Below are positions 32,473 to 42,046 of a stretch of 64,000 bases of DNA, piece after piece. The stretch lies in the NCBI GenBank assembly GCA_965247775.1, contig OZ252031.1, forward strand, positions 186,001-250,000. Direction: 5' to 3'. The notes below the pieces were generated by a model, which was not told where the DNA came from, did no database searches, and saw nothing but the letters and a program-made list of their open reading frames with translations. The DNA is from G965247775 sp965247775. GTDB lineage: Bacteria > Chloroflexota > Dehalococcoidia > Bin125. The first letter of the stretch is position 1. Every line of letters begins with the position of its first letter. A program made the translations under genes and the position numbers.

Positions 32473-33513
32473 TTATTCCACCAGCCAGGTATTGTCCCCG
32501 GCGACGAGCTGGGCGAGGTCCCCGGCGCCGCGTTGGGCGGTGGCGTCGTCGATTTGCTGCTGCAGGAGGTCGCCGTAGGAGGGGCGGACGATCTGGCGGA
32601 AGATGCCCATGGGGACGGGCATGTCGGGGTATTGGAAGCGGGCCAGCATGTTGCCCAGGATGGGGGTGCCCTCGGCGGGGTCGTGGCGGAGGAGGCGGGG
32701 GTCGTTGGCGCCGTTGACGTCGACGATGGCGGCGGTGGAGCCGTCGAGGGCGATGCCGTGCTGCTTGTCGTTGCCGAAGCGCATGGGCTGGCCGGGCTTG
32801 AGGTAGAGGATGCGTTCGCCGCGGACGGGCTTGTCGGTGAAGTCGCGGAAGGCGCCGTCGTTGAAGATATTGCAGTTCTGGTAGACCTCGACGAAGGAGG
32901 CGCCTTTGTGGCGGGCGGCGGCTTCGAGGGTGGTGGTGAGGTGGACGGGGTCGGTGTCGAAGGAGCGGGCGACGAAGGTGGCTTCGGCGGCGAGGGCGAC
33001 GGCGATGGGGTTGAGGGGGCTTTCGATGCTGCCCATGGGGGAGGACTTGGTGACCTTGCCCATTTCGGAGGTGGGGGAGTACTGGCCCTTGGTGAGGCCG
33101 TAGATGCGGTTGTTGAAGAGGATGATATTGAGGTCGATGTTGCGGCGGAGGGCGTGGAGGAGATGGTTGCCGCCGATGCTGAGGCCGTCGCCATCGCCGG
33201 TGATGACGAAGACGAGGAGTTCGGGGCGCGTGAGCTTGAGGCCGGTGGCGAGGGTGGGGGCGCGGCCGTGGATGCTGTGGAAGCCGTAGGTGTTCATGTA
33301 GTAGGGGAAGCGGCTGGAGCAGCCGATGCCGGAGATGAAGACGATCTCCTCGCGGGGGCGGGCGAGGTTGGGGAGCATCTTCTGCATCTGCGCGAGGATG
33401 GAGTAGTCGCCGCAGCCGGGGCACCAGCGGGTGTCCTGGTCCGAGGCGAAGTCCTTCTTCGCGAGGCGGGGGGTTTCCGCCGCGCGTGCCGTGTGCTGTT
33501 GGTCCACCACCAT
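32473..33513 (-). CDS. korB: 2-oxoacid:ferredoxin oxidoreductase, beta subunit
   Basis: The 346-residue TPP-binding subunit has RWCPGCGDYSILAQMQ, FISGIGCSSRFPYYMNTYG, the TPP motif GDGDGLSIGGNHLLHALRRN to NNRIYGLTKGQYSPTS, and GSFD-type end features. With KorA it oxidises a 2-oxoacid, probably 2-oxoglutarate, to the acyl-CoA and reduces ferredoxin. KorA and KorB form the two-subunit type common in aerobic actinobacteria and Chloroflexota. korB starts 22 bases after korA. Confidence 0.93.
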   Translation of the reverse strand: MVVDQQHTARAAETPRLAKKDFASDQDTRWCPGCGDYSILAQMQKMLPNLARPREEIVFISGIGCSSRFPYYMNTYGFHSIHGRAPTLATGLKLTRPELLVFVITGDGDGLSIGGNHLLHALRRNIDLNIILFNNRIYGLTKGQYSPTSEMGKVTKSSPMGSIESPLNPIAVALAAEATFVARSFDTDPVHLTTTLEAAARHKGASFVEVYQNCNIFNDGAFRDFTDKPVRGERILYLKPGQPMRFGNDKQHGIALDGSTAAIVDVNGANDPRLLRHDPAEGTPILGNMLARFQYPDMPVPMGIFRQIVRPSYGDLLQQQIDDATAQRGAGDLAQLVAGDNTWLVE

Positions 33514-33535
33514 GGCTGGCCTCTGCTCGCTCTGG

Positions 33536-35395
33536 CTACGACGCCTCGCTCAGTTGGACGATGGCCTCGGTGATCTCGGCCGAGGTGAAGGGTTGCCCGG
33601 AGACTTTATTGAGGCCCTGCGCGTCGGTTAGGAACTCGCTGCGGATCAGGAGGCGGAGCTGGCCTGCGTTGTTCTCGGGGATGAGAACCTTGCGGAAGCG
33701 GCCGAGCACCTCCCCCAAGTCGCGGGGGAAGGGGTTGAGATAGCGCAGGTGGGCGGTCGAGACGAGGGTGCCCTGGGCGCGGGCGTCTTCGGCGGCGCTC
33801 AGGGTTGCGCCGTAGGTGCTGCCCCAGGAGAGGACGAGGACGTCGCCTTGCGGCGGGCCGGCGACGTCCAGGGGGGGGATGACGTTGGCGATGCGGGCGA
33901 CCTTTTCGGCGCGGAGCTGGCCCATACGCTGGTGGTTGTCGGGGTCGTAGGAGACGTTGCCGCTGCCGTCGGCCTTTTCCAGGCCGCCGATGCGGTGCTG
34001 CAGGCCTGGGGTGCCGGGGACGGCGTAGTGGCGGGCGAGGGTGTCGGGGTCCCGGGCGTAGGGGGCGAAGGTCGTGGGGTCGGTGTGGAAGGTGACGTCG
34101 ATGGGGTCGAGCGCGGCGAGGTCGGGGACGGGCCAGGGCTCGGCGGTGGTGGCGAGGTAGCCGTCCGAGAGGAAGAAGACGGGGACCATGAACTGGAAGG
34201 CGAGGCGGACGGCCTCGATGGCGGTGTAGAAGCAGTCGCCGGGGCTGCGCGGGGCGAGGACACAGACGGGGCTCTCGCCGTTGCGGCCGAACATGGCCTG
34301 AAGCAGGTCGGACTGTTCGGTCTTGGTGGGGAGGCCGGTGCTGGGGCCGCCGCGCTGGATGGAGAGGATCACGAGGGGCAGCTCGGTCATGACGGCGAGG
34401 CCGATGCCTTCGCTCTTGAGGGCGACGCCGGGGCCGCTGGTGCCGGTGACGCCGATGGAGCCGCCGAAGGCGGCGCCGATGGCGGCGCCGACGGCGGCGA
34501 TTTCGTCCTCGGCCTGGAAGGTTTTGACGCCGAAGTGGCGGAAGGAGGCGAGGGCGTGGAGGATGTCGCTGGCGGGGGTGATGGGGTAGCTGCCGTAGAA
34601 GAGTTGCAGGCCGCTGAGTTTCTGCGCGGCGACCAGGCCTATGGCGGTGGCTTCATTGCCGGTAATGGTGCGATAGGTGCCGGGGACGAGCTGGGCGGGG
34701 GGGATGGTGACGTGGGCGTCGGCGAGTTCGGCGGTTTCGCCGAAGGCATAGCCGGCCTTGAGGGCGGCCTCATTGGCTTGGGCGACCAGGGGGCGGCGGC
34801 CGAACTTTTCGGTGATCCAGTGGATGGTGGGCTGGAGGTCGCGGTCGTAGAGCCAGTAGACGAGGCCGAGGGCGAAGAAGTTCTTGGTGCGCTCCGCCTC
34901 CTGCGGGGTGACGCCCGTGGCAGCGGCGGCGGCGGTGGCGGCCTTGGTGATGGGGACGGTGATGAGGCGGTAGTCGCTGAGGCTGCCGTCATCGATGGGG
35001 TTGGAGGAGTAGCCAGCTTTCTTGAGGTTGGCGGGGGTGAAGGCGTCTTCGTTGAGGATGAGGAGGCCGCCGCGGAGGAGGTCCTGGAGGTGGACGTGGA
35101 GGGCGGCGGGGTTCATGGCGACGAGGGCGTCCGGGGCGTCGCCGGGGGTGTGGATGGTGCGAGCGGAGAAGCTGATCTGGAAGGAGCTGACGCCGGCGAG
35201 GGATCCGGCGGGGGCGCGGATCTCGGCGGGGAAGTCGGGCAGGGTGCTGAAGTCGTTGCCGAAGATGGCGGTGGCGTCGGTGAAGCGGTTGCCGGCGAGT
35301 TGCATGCCGTCGCCGGAGTCTCCGGCGAAGCGAATGGTGGCCCGCTGCCGCTGGGTCACGCCCTTGCGTGCGTCAAGCGCGCGCGTCTCAACCAT
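33536..35395 (-). CDS. korA: 2-oxoacid:ferredoxin oxidoreductase, fused gamma-alpha subunit
   Basis: The 619-residue protein joins the gamma domain (about residues 15-190, IRFAGDSGDGMQLAGNRFTD) and the alpha domain (from about 230, TGNEATAIGLVAAQKLSGLQ, FYGSYPITPASDILHAL, FQAEDEIAAVGAAIGAAFGG). GVTGTSGPGVALKSEG is the pyrimidine-binding region. It works with KorB as a TCA-cycle 2-oxoglutarate (or related) oxidoreductase. ATG 35395 has AGGAAGG upstream; the open frame further upstream is unsupported. Confidence 0.93.
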   Translation of the reverse strand: MVETRALDARKGVTQRQRATIRFAGDSGDGMQLAGNRFTDATAIFGNDFSTLPDFPAEIRAPAGSLAGVSSFQISFSARTIHTPGDAPDALVAMNPAALHVHLQDLLRGGLLILNEDAFTPANLKKAGYSSNPIDDGSLSDYRLITVPITKAATAAAAATGVTPQEAERTKNFFALGLVYWLYDRDLQPTIHWITEKFGRRPLVAQANEAALKAGYAFGETAELADAHVTIPPAQLVPGTYRTITGNEATAIGLVAAQKLSGLQLFYGSYPITPASDILHALASFRHFGVKTFQAEDEIAAVGAAIGAAFGGSIGVTGTSGPGVALKSEGIGLAVMTELPLVILSIQRGGPSTGLPTKTEQSDLLQAMFGRNGESPVCVLAPRSPGDCFYTAIEAVRLAFQFMVPVFFLSDGYLATTAEPWPVPDLAALDPIDVTFHTDPTTFAPYARDPDTLARHYAVPGTPGLQHRIGGLEKADGSGNVSYDPDNHQRMGQLRAEKVARIANVIPPLDVAGPPQGDVLVLSWGSTYGATLSAAEDARAQGTLVSTAHLRYLNPFPRDLGEVLGRFRKVLIPENNAGQLRLLIRSEFLTDAQGLNKVSGQPFTSAEITEAIVQLSEAS

Positions 35396-35647
35396 GGGTC
35401 GCGGGCCTTCCTTCGCCTTCCCGACTCCTGATCGTCGCCCGTTGCGCCTGTTCGCAGGGGACCGTCCGGTCCGTCCGGCGCGATGGGGAGCGTGCGGCGG
35501 GTTCTGCCCGCTGTGTCGGTGCGCCCAAGGGCATCGTAGCAGTCGCGCGGCAGCAGGCACCCGCGCGGGCATGGCGTTCATGCCGTGGATTACGCAGGGG
35601 TTACGAAGGGAGTTCGCGGGGGTCGCGGGGAGAGGCGGGACGAGCCT

Positions 35648-35653
35648 TAGACT
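35648..35653 (+). promoter_or_regulatory. Putative -10 element of the second LLM gene
   Basis: TAGACT followed by G lies 76 bases before the LLM start. The surrounding 334-base divergent gap (35396-35729) between korA and this gene holds no other feature I can support. Confidence 0.35.
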
Positions 35654-35729
35654 GCGCCGGCGCGGGGGGCGGTGGGGCGCGCGGGGCGACGTCACGGGGG
35701 TGGCCGGGCGGGTTGGAAGGAGCTGGCCG

Positions 35730-36782
35730 ATGAAACTGGGCTACAGCATTGGCTATTCGGGGGCGGACTACCGATTGCCGCTATCGCAGGTGCTGGAGGC
35801 GGAGCGGCTGGGCTACGACTCGGTCTGGACGGCGGAGGCGTATGGATCGGATGCGGTGACGCCGCTGGCCTATCTGGCGGCGAAGACGGAGCGGATCAAG
35901 CTGGGCACGGGGATCATGCAGATCCCGGCGCGGACGCCGGCGATGACGGCGATGACCATGTCAACGCTGGACGCTTTGGCCGGGAGTGGGCGGGTGCTGA
36001 TCGGCCTGGGGCTGTCGGGCCCGCAGGTGGTGGAGGGCTGGCACGGCCAGCCGTGGGGCAAGCCAACGGCGCGGGTGCGGGAGTACGTGGAGGTGCTGCG
36101 GCTGATTCTGGCGCGGGAGGAGCCGACGGCCTACGCGGGTGAGGAGTATCAGCTGCCGTACACGGGGCCGGGCAGCAGTGGCTTGGGCAAGCCCTTGAAG
36201 TCGATCCTGCATACGCGGCCGCTGCCGATTTTCGTGGCCGCGCTGGGACCGGTGAACGTGCGGAGCACGGCGGAACTGGCGGACGGCTGGCTGCCGATGT
36301 GGTTTTCGCCCTACCGCATGGAGACGTACCGGCCTTGGCTGGAGGAGGGCCTGGCGCGCGGGGCGGCACGGGGCGTGGCGAAGGCGCTGGACACGTTCGA
36401 GATTCAGGCGGCCTGCTCGGTGGTGGTGCACGACGATGTGGGCGAATGCATCCGGCAGATGCGGCCGACGGTGGCGCTGTACATGGGTGGGATGGGGGCG
36501 AAGTCGCAGAACTTCCACAACAGTGTGATGGTGCGTTACGGCTACACGGCGGCGGCGGCGCGGGTGCAGGACCTGTACCTGGCGGGCCGGCGCGGCGAAG
36601 CGATGGAGGCGATCCCGGACGAGTTCATCGATGAGATGGCGCTGCTGGGCCCTGCCGAGCGGATCCGGGAGCGCTACCGGGCTTGGGCCGACAGCGGGAT
36701 CACCGGGATGCACGTGCAAACGACGCAAGTAGAGGCGCTGGCGCTGATGGCGGAGCTGGCCGAGACCGGCGTGGACGCCTGA
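35730..36782 (+). CDS. LLM-class F420-dependent oxidoreductase
   Basis: A 350-residue luciferase-superfamily TIM barrel: MKLGYSIGYSGADYRLPL, LGYDSVWTAEAYGSDAVTPL, IKLGTGIMQIPARTPAMTAM, LSGPQVVEGWHGQPWGKP and FVAALGPVNVRSTAELADGW are typical of the F420-dependent group similar to methylenetetrahydromethanopterin reductase-like proteins in actinobacteria and Chloroflexota. The substrate is unknown. ATG 35730 has AAGGAG upstream. It is followed by a SnoaL-like gene 13 bases later. Confidence 0.88.
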   Translation: MKLGYSIGYSGADYRLPLSQVLEAERLGYDSVWTAEAYGSDAVTPLAYLAAKTERIKLGTGIMQIPARTPAMTAMTMSTLDALAGSGRVLIGLGLSGPQVVEGWHGQPWGKPTARVREYVEVLRLILAREEPTAYAGEEYQLPYTGPGSSGLGKPLKSILHTRPLPIFVAALGPVNVRSTAELADGWLPMWFSPYRMETYRPWLEEGLARGAARGVAKALDTFEIQAACSVVVHDDVGECIRQMRPTVALYMGGMGAKSQNFHNSVMVRYGYTAAAARVQDLYLAGRRGEAMEAIPDEFIDEMALLGPAERIRERYRAWADSGITGMHVQTTQVEALALMAELAETGVDA

Positions 36783-36795
36783 TCAGGGAGAGAGG

Positions 36796-37191
36796 ATGGG
36801 CACGATGGCAGAGTCGGCGGAAGCGGTTGTGCGGGCACACATCCAAGAGTGGGACGCCCCCAAGCCGGACTTGGACCGGGTCTTGGATCTGTTCACGGAT
36901 GATGCGGTGTGGTGGGATGCCCCGATGCGCCCGGCCGAGGGCAAAGCGGCGATCCGGGAGCGGCTGCAACAGCTGCTGGATTCCAGCACGAGCGGCGGGT
37001 TCGAGATCGTGCATTTCGCGGTGGCGGGCGACGTGGTGATGACGGAGCGGATCGACCGGTTCACGATCGAGGGGGTGGAGGTGGCGCTGCCGGTGTGCGG
37101 GGTGGCGGAGGTGCGGGACGGGAAGATCGCGGCGTGGCGCGATTACTGGGACCTGCGGGCCTACAAGCGGCAGCTGGCGCAGGGCGGCTAG
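36796..37191 (+). CDS. SnoaL-like / limonene-1,2-epoxide hydrolase-type protein
   Basis: The 131-residue cone-fold protein has the elements of the limonene epoxide hydrolase group: VLDLFTDDAVWWDAPMRP, GKAAIRERLQQLL, VMTERIDRFTIEG, LPVCGVAEVRDGKIAAWRDY. The Arg-Asp pair and WRDYWD end fit LEH, but SnoaL folds have many roles and the substrate is unknown. It is closely spaced after the LLM gene, so they are probably one operon. Confidence 0.75.
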   Translation: MGTMAESAEAVVRAHIQEWDAPKPDLDRVLDLFTDDAVWWDAPMRPAEGKAAIRERLQQLLDSSTSGGFEIVHFAVAGDVVMTERIDRFTIEGVEVALPVCGVAEVRDGKIAAWRDYWDLRAYKRQLAQGG

Positions 37192-37652
37192 GCGCCGCGG
37201 CGCCTTTGCAGAAGGAGATCGCGGACGAGCTGGGCCTCGCCCAGGTGTTCGGCGCTGTGGGCGATGACGCCGAGCAGCAGCTGCCGGCGCTGGATGGAGC
37301 CGCGGCTGGGGTGATCCACTTCGGCGTCGAGAGCGGCAGCATCGAGGCGGTGGAAGGCGTCGCGAGCCCGCGGGACGATCTGCGCCCACTGGGCGTGGAG
37401 ACGATCGGGGCCGTCGCCGCGGGCGCGGAACTCGGCGTCGCGGTCGCGCTGGACGGGTTCGCCGGCGATGAAGTGGATCAGATTCTGTTCGCTACCGCCG
37501 ACCACATGACTGGCGATGACGTAGAGGCTGTTGGCGGCGTCGGTGTCGGCACGCCAATTGCATTCGTCGGGGCTGAGGCCGTCGAGGCAGCCGAGCGTCT
37601 TTGAGACGACGGCGTCGATCACGGCGAGGGTGTCCAGGGCGTACTGGGACAT
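37188..37652 (-). CDS. DinB-family protein
   Basis: A 154-residue four-helix protein: LDGLSPDECNWRADTDAANS, LYVIASHVVGGSEQNLIHFI and a final HSAEHLGEAQLVRDLL. The His in ASHVV and the His pair in IAHSAEHLGE are the usual DinB metal ligands. The function is unknown; the family includes thiol-dependent transferases. It overlaps the SnoaL-like gene by 4 bases tail to tail and is just downstream of the SDR gene. Confidence 0.75.
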   Translation of the reverse strand: MSQYALDTLAVIDAVVSKTLGCLDGLSPDECNWRADTDAANSLYVIASHVVGGSEQNLIHFIAGEPVQRDRDAEFRARGDGPDRLHAQWAQIVPRARDAFHRLDAAALDAEVDHPSRGSIQRRQLLLGVIAHSAEHLGEAQLVRDLLLQRRRGA

Positions 37653-37656
37653 GGCG

Positions 37657-38490
37657 TTACTCCTCTGCAGGGGGCGGCGTGAAGCGCTCGCCCTGGAGGC
37701 GGGCGGGGTTCATCTGGCGAAGGAGGGACTGCCAGCGGGCGTCGACGGTGGACCAGCCGCCGTCGACGGCGATGGCCTGCCCGGTGACGAGGGAGGAGTC
37801 GTCGCTGGCGAGCCAGAGGGCGGCCTGGGCGATGTCGTCGGGCCGGCCGGCGCGTCCGAGGGGGTGGATGGCGGCGAAGCGCTCGCTCATGATCTCCTCG
37901 GCGCGGGGGAAGGGGGCGGCGAGGGGGGTGATGATGCCGCCGGGGCAGATGCAGTTGACGCGGATGCCTTGCGGGCCGGCCTCGCCGGCGACGGATTGGG
38001 TGAGGGAAATGACGCCGGCCTTGGTCATGGCGTATACGGCCTGGCGCTCGAAGCCGTGCAGACCGGCGACGGAGGCGGTGGAGATGATGGATCCACTGCG
38101 CTGGGGACGCATGGCACGGACGGCGTGTTTGATGCCGAGCCAGACGCCCTTGAGGTTGATGGCCGTGATGTGGTCGAAGGTCTCGGGCGGGCAGTCGGCG
38201 ATGGGGCCTTCGATGAGGCCGACGCCGGCGTTGTTGAACATCACGTCGAGGTGGCCGAAGCCGTCGACGGCGGCGGTGACGAGGGCGGCGACGTCGTCCT
38301 CGTGGCGGACGTCGGTGTGAAAGGCGCGGCAGGCGCCGCCGAGTTCGACGGCGAGGGCGCGGGCCTTCTCCTCCTGGACGTCGCCGATGACCACGCGTGC
38401 GCCCTCGGCGACGAAGCGGCGGACAGCGCCCTCGCCGATGCCGGAGGCGCCGCCGGTGATGGCGGCGACTTTGCCGTCGAGCCGGTTCAT
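37657..38490 (-). CDS. Short-chain dehydrogenase/reductase
   Basis: The 277-residue classical SDR has the NAD(P) motif ITGGASGIGEGAVRRF, FNNAGVGLIE, the catalytic Ser in GSIISTASVAG and Tyr-Lys in YAMTKAGVISL, and VNCICPGGIITPL. An acidic residue after the second strand (VIGDVQEEKA) favours NAD. The substrate is unknown. It is followed by the DinB gene 4 bases downstream, so the two are probably co-transcribed. Confidence 0.9.
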   Translation of the reverse strand: MNRLDGKVAAITGGASGIGEGAVRRFVAEGARVVIGDVQEEKARALAVELGGACRAFHTDVRHEDDVAALVTAAVDGFGHLDVMFNNAGVGLIEGPIADCPPETFDHITAINLKGVWLGIKHAVRAMRPQRSGSIISTASVAGLHGFERQAVYAMTKAGVISLTQSVAGEAGPQGIRVNCICPGGIITPLAAPFPRAEEIMSERFAAIHPLGRAGRPDDIAQAALWLASDDSSLVTGQAIAVDGGWSTVDARWQSLLRQMNPARLQGERFTPPPAEE

Positions 38491-38582
38491 GCCTGCGCCT
38501 TTCGGATGGGGCCCGCCGGGTGGGGGTGCGGGGGAGGCTAGCTGAGGTCGGGCGGCGCCGGTTCGAGGAAGTGGTGGAGGCG

Positions 38583-38612
38583 GAACGGGGGAGGGTCGCC
38601 CCTCCCCCGTTC
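38583..38612 (-). terminator. Perfect 13-bp hairpin after the aquaporin gene
   Basis: GAACGGGGGAGGG, a TCGC loop and the exact reverse complement lie 23 bases beyond the aquaporin stop. There is no U tract. Position and stem strength suggest a terminator, like the hairpin at 3122-3153. Confidence 0.55.
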
Positions 38613-38634
38613 GGGATACCGCGCAGGCAGTGGG

Positions 38635-39396
38635 CTAGGCGTCGTCGCCTTCCGTCTCGCGGAGGACGGACCAGTAGAGCACGGCGCCGATGACGCCGCC
38701 GGTCGCTGGGGCCAGGATGTAGACCCAGAAGGAGTCGAAGGCGTTGGAGATGAGGGCCGGGCCGAAGGTGCGGGCCGGGTTGACGGACGCTCCGGTGAGC
38801 GGCACGGCGACGAGGTGGATCAGGGTGATGGTGAGGCCGATGGCGAGCGGGGCCATGTGGCCGGCGCCTTTCTTGGACACGGCCGTGGCGAAGATGACGA
38901 TGAGCAAGACGGCGGTGAGAACAGCCTCGATGAGGAAAGCGCCGCCCTCGCCGTCGACAGAGGCGTTGATGCCGTGGGCCCCGAAGCCTGCGGCCTCTCC
39001 GACGGCGTCGCGGACGACGAGATAGAGGATGCCGGTCGCCACCACCGCGCCGAGCATCTGGGCGGCGATATAGAGGGCTCCCGGGGCCATTTTGATCTGC
39101 TTGGTCGCGATCATGCCCAGGGTGACGGCGGGGTTGAGGTGCCCGCCGGAGATGTTGGCCGTGGCGTAAACCATGAGGCCGATGCCGAGGCCGTGGGCGA
39201 GGGCGATGACGATGAGTTGGTCGGCGGTGCCGGCGGCAGCGCCGAAGAAGACGCTGGAGACGACGGCGCCGGTGCCCATGAGGACGAAGAGCATCGTGCC
39301 GAGGAACTCGGCGAGGTAGGCGCGGATGTTGGCGCGGGTCGCGACCTCCCCCATGCCGATGTCGGATCCGCTTGGTGCGAGTTCTGCCAAAGCCAT
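38635..39396 (-). CDS. Aquaporin / MIP-family channel
   Basis: The 253-residue protein has six hydrophobic helices and both pore motifs, NPAVTLGM in the first half and NPARTFGPAL in the second, with GGHLNPAVTL and TGASVNPART contexts. A cytoplasmic N-terminus of about 25 residues comes first. It conducts water or small solutes such as glycerol. The selectivity residues cannot be judged safely here. No glycerol kinase lies nearby, so a water channel is as likely. Confidence 0.92.
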   Translation of the reverse strand: MALAELAPSGSDIGMGEVATRANIRAYLAEFLGTMLFVLMGTGAVVSSVFFGAAAGTADQLIVIALAHGLGIGLMVYATANISGGHLNPAVTLGMIATKQIKMAPGALYIAAQMLGAVVATGILYLVVRDAVGEAAGFGAHGINASVDGEGGAFLIEAVLTAVLLIVIFATAVSKKGAGHMAPLAIGLTITLIHLVAVPLTGASVNPARTFGPALISNAFDSFWVYILAPATGGVIGAVLYWSVLRETEGDDA

Positions 39397-39523
39397 GCCG
39401 TCTCCCCTATGTTCGCGGATCCGTGTACGCGGGCCCGCGCTCCCGACCGGCCGTCCGCCCCGGACGGTCCCCGTGGGCCCAAATCTCGGGCTTTTCGCGG
39501 GGCGGCGTCAACCGCTAGGCGCG

Positions 39524-39878
39524 TTATGCCTGCTGTGGGTCCTTGGCACGGACGAGGCCGATCACGTTGCCGGCGGGGTCGGCGAACTTGGCCAGGGTGA
39601 TCATGTTGGGGATCTCGGTGACGTCCATCACGACGTGGCCGCCGGCGGCGGTGATCCGGCGCAGGTGCTCGGCGGGGTCTTGGACCTCGAGGTAGATAAG
39701 GACCCCCGCTGTCTCGCTCTTGGCGATGCCGCCGTTGATGCCCTGGCCGCCGGTGTCGACGAGGCCGTAGTTCATGGGGTTGTCCGCGTTGACGGACCAG
39801 CCGAAAAGATCGGTGCAGAAGGTCTCAGAACGTGATCGTCAGGGCCGTTGATTTCGAAGTGGACGAGCGGGTGGGCAT
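39524..39878 (-). pseudogene. VOC (glyoxalase-like) family protein with two single-base frameshifts
   Basis: The family text runs through three frames: HPLVHFEINGPDDHVL, then ETFCTDLFGWSVNADNP, then MNYGLVDTGGQGINGGIAKS to the stop, ending FADPAGNVIGLVRAKDP. Adding one C in the CCC after the ATG at 39878 and one G near 39826 gives a 357-base frame and a normal 118-residue VOC protein. These look like run-length indels; the protein may be intact in the organism. VOC proteins include metal-dependent lyases and dioxygenases. Confidence 0.65.
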
Positions 39879-39997
39879 GGGCCTCTCGTTTCCGGATGGT
39901 GGCAGGGGCCGGAGGCCGGGAGGCTAGCCGGGGGGTGAGGCCGTGTATACAGTCGGGCCCGGGGGTGACGGCGCTCTCCGCAAGGGGTGGGGACGGC

Positions 39998-40948
39998 ATG
40001 CACCTGAACGAGTTCGCGGCGGAAGTGGGGCCGCTCGATCTGAGCGGCTCGGAGGAGTTCGCGAGCCTGCTGCAAAGCGCGGCGGAGCTTGGCATCCCGC
40101 ATCGCCCGGACGTGCGCTATGTCTCGCGCAATGTGGTCCTGAACCACTTGCGGCTGCACCTGCTGGAATGGGGCGAGGCGGCGTCGCCGCCGGTGTTGCT
40201 CCTGCACGGGGGCAACCAGTCGGCGCATTCGTGGGATCTGGTGAGCCTGCACCTGGCGGATCGCTACCACGTACTGGCGCTGGACCAGCGCGGGCACGGG
40301 GACAGCGAGTGGGCGCGGGACGCGGACTATTTCGCGCCGGCGATGGCGCGGGACGCGGAGGCGCTGCTGCGGCGGGAGGGCGCGGCCGACCCGATCGTGA
40401 TCGGGCACTCGATGGGCGGCCAGGTGGCGCTGACACTGGCGACCGCGGCGCCGGACCTGGCGCGGGCGCTGGTGATCGTGGACGTGGCGCCGACCGTGTC
40501 GGAGGAGGGGGTGCGGGCGATCGGGGACTTCGTGACGCGCAACGCGGAGTTCGATTCGATCGAGGCGTTCGTGGATCAGGTGGCGGGGTACGACCCGTAC
40601 CGCTCGCGGGCGCACATGGAGCGGACGGCGCGCTACAACCTGATCGAGCGGGTGGACGGGCGCTACATCAGCAAGTCGGACCGGATCTTGCACGAGGAGT
40701 CGTTCCGGGCGGCCCGTACCGAGCGGGCGCCACGGGTTGGGTTGGAGGAGGTGCGCGGGATTCGCGCACCGACGCTGGTGGTGCGGGGGGAGCGGTCGAA
40801 CGTTCTGGCGGCGGAGGCGGCAGCGGAGTTCGTGTCGGCGCTGCCGGAAGGGTCCCTGGTGACGGTGCCGGACTGCGGGCACAACGTGCAGACGCAGAAC
40901 ACGCCCGGGTTCCTGGCGGCGGTGCAGCCGTTCCTGGAGGGGCTGTAA
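39998..40948 (+). CDS. Alpha/beta-hydrolase fold protein
   Basis: The 316-residue protein carries LLLHGGNQSAHSWDLVSLHL (oxyanion region), LALDQRGHGDSEWA, nucleophile elbow VIGHSMGGQVALTLA, acid in TLVVRGERSNVL and the catalytic His in VPDCGHNVQTQNTPG. An N-terminal segment of about 55 residues precedes the fold. The substrate is unknown. ATG 39998 follows AAGGGG; the frame is open upstream without support. Confidence 0.87.
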   Translation: MHLNEFAAEVGPLDLSGSEEFASLLQSAAELGIPHRPDVRYVSRNVVLNHLRLHLLEWGEAASPPVLLLHGGNQSAHSWDLVSLHLADRYHVLALDQRGHGDSEWARDADYFAPAMARDAEALLRREGAADPIVIGHSMGGQVALTLATAAPDLARALVIVDVAPTVSEEGVRAIGDFVTRNAEFDSIEAFVDQVAGYDPYRSRAHMERTARYNLIERVDGRYISKSDRILHEESFRAARTERAPRVGLEEVRGIRAPTLVVRGERSNVLAAEAAAEFVSALPEGSLVTVPDCGHNVQTQNTPGFLAAVQPFLEGL

Positions 40949-40987
40949 GGGAGGCGGCGGTCCGGGGGGCGGGCGCAACCGGTCCGC

Positions 40988-41978
40988 TCAGGCGGCGTCG
41001 ATGTACTGGCGGATGTAGCGGGGGAAGCGGGCCAGGCGGTCGCCCAGGCCGGCGACCTTGGGGCGGTGGTCGTACTCGTTCATCTGCTTCTTGATGACGA
41101 GCTGCTGGAGGCGCCAGCCGTCTTCCAGTTGCTGGGGGCTGCTGGGCGCCGGTGAGGGCTTGGACCAGTTCCACCTTGTCGAAGTAGCCGTGGATCTCCT
41201 CGCGGCGCTCGGGCTGCGTGTCCAGGATGTGCTTGAGGTGCATGACGCCGAAGGCGAGGTGGCGGGATTCGTCCTGCGCGCAGAGGCGGAAGATGGTCTT
41301 CTCGGCGGCGTTCTGGCCGAGCAGTTCGCCCATGCGGAAGAGGCTCTGCACGAGTCCTTCGGCTTGGACGTGCATCATGGTGGACAGCTCGGTGAAGTCA
41401 CGGGCCTCCAGCAGGTTGCGGACGGCGTCGCCGGAGCCTTGCAGGAGGAGGCCGCCGCCGTTGGCGAGGGCGCGCTTGCGGAAGACCTCGAGGTGGCGGG
41501 CCTCGTCCATGATCTGGGTCATGAGGAAGAGGCCGACCTCGTCGTGCTCTGGGGAGAGACGGGGGAGCCACTGGCCGGGGATGTCGCCGGCGACGAATTC
41601 GACCTCGGTGAGGAAGGTACAGAACTGGCACATGGCGCGCTCGACGTCGTCGGGGAGGGGACGCAGTGTGTCCCAGGGGATGTCGGTGGCGGAGGACCAC
41701 TGCCGCTGGACGGCCTCCTCGTAGAGCATGGGGACTGTTTCCGCCCAGGTTTCGGCGGGGTCCAGGTAGGCGTAGCCGAAGCGGGGGGCGCCGGGGCGTG
41801 GGGCGGCACCCCGCATGCGCATGGTGTGGTTGCCGGCGGGGGTGGATTCGGGGTCAAAGGCGGCGGCGTTGAGGTCATCCAGGGTGAGGCCGCGGCGGCC
41901 GGCGATGGCGTGGACGCCGTACTGCTCGTCCAGGTTGAGCCAGGAGAGGTCCAGGGGCGGCTGGTGGGCCGTCGTCAT
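40988..41978 (-). CDS. Ferritin-like diiron protein (RNR R2/AurF-like), frameshifted near C-terminus
   Basis: From ATG 41978 the protein shows a diiron four-helix pattern: a Glu in FLTEVEFVAGD, DEARHLEVF, Glu in VQAEGLVQSLF and QDESRHLAFGVMHLKHIL. It resembles ribonucleotide-reductase R2-like oxygenases rather than RNR itself. Near 41150 the frame changes: the end SPQQLEDGWRLQQLVIKKQM continues in another frame to TGA at 40988-40990, ending RYIRQYIDAA. The total of 991 bases is one over a multiple of three, so one extra (or two missing) bases in a C run would explain it. The substrate is unknown. Confidence 0.7.
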
Positions 41979-42046
41979 GGCAGGGGGGACTCCAGGTGCG
42001 TGCGGACGTGGCTGGAGTCTATGCGACCGGGCGGCGGGGGGCGGTG

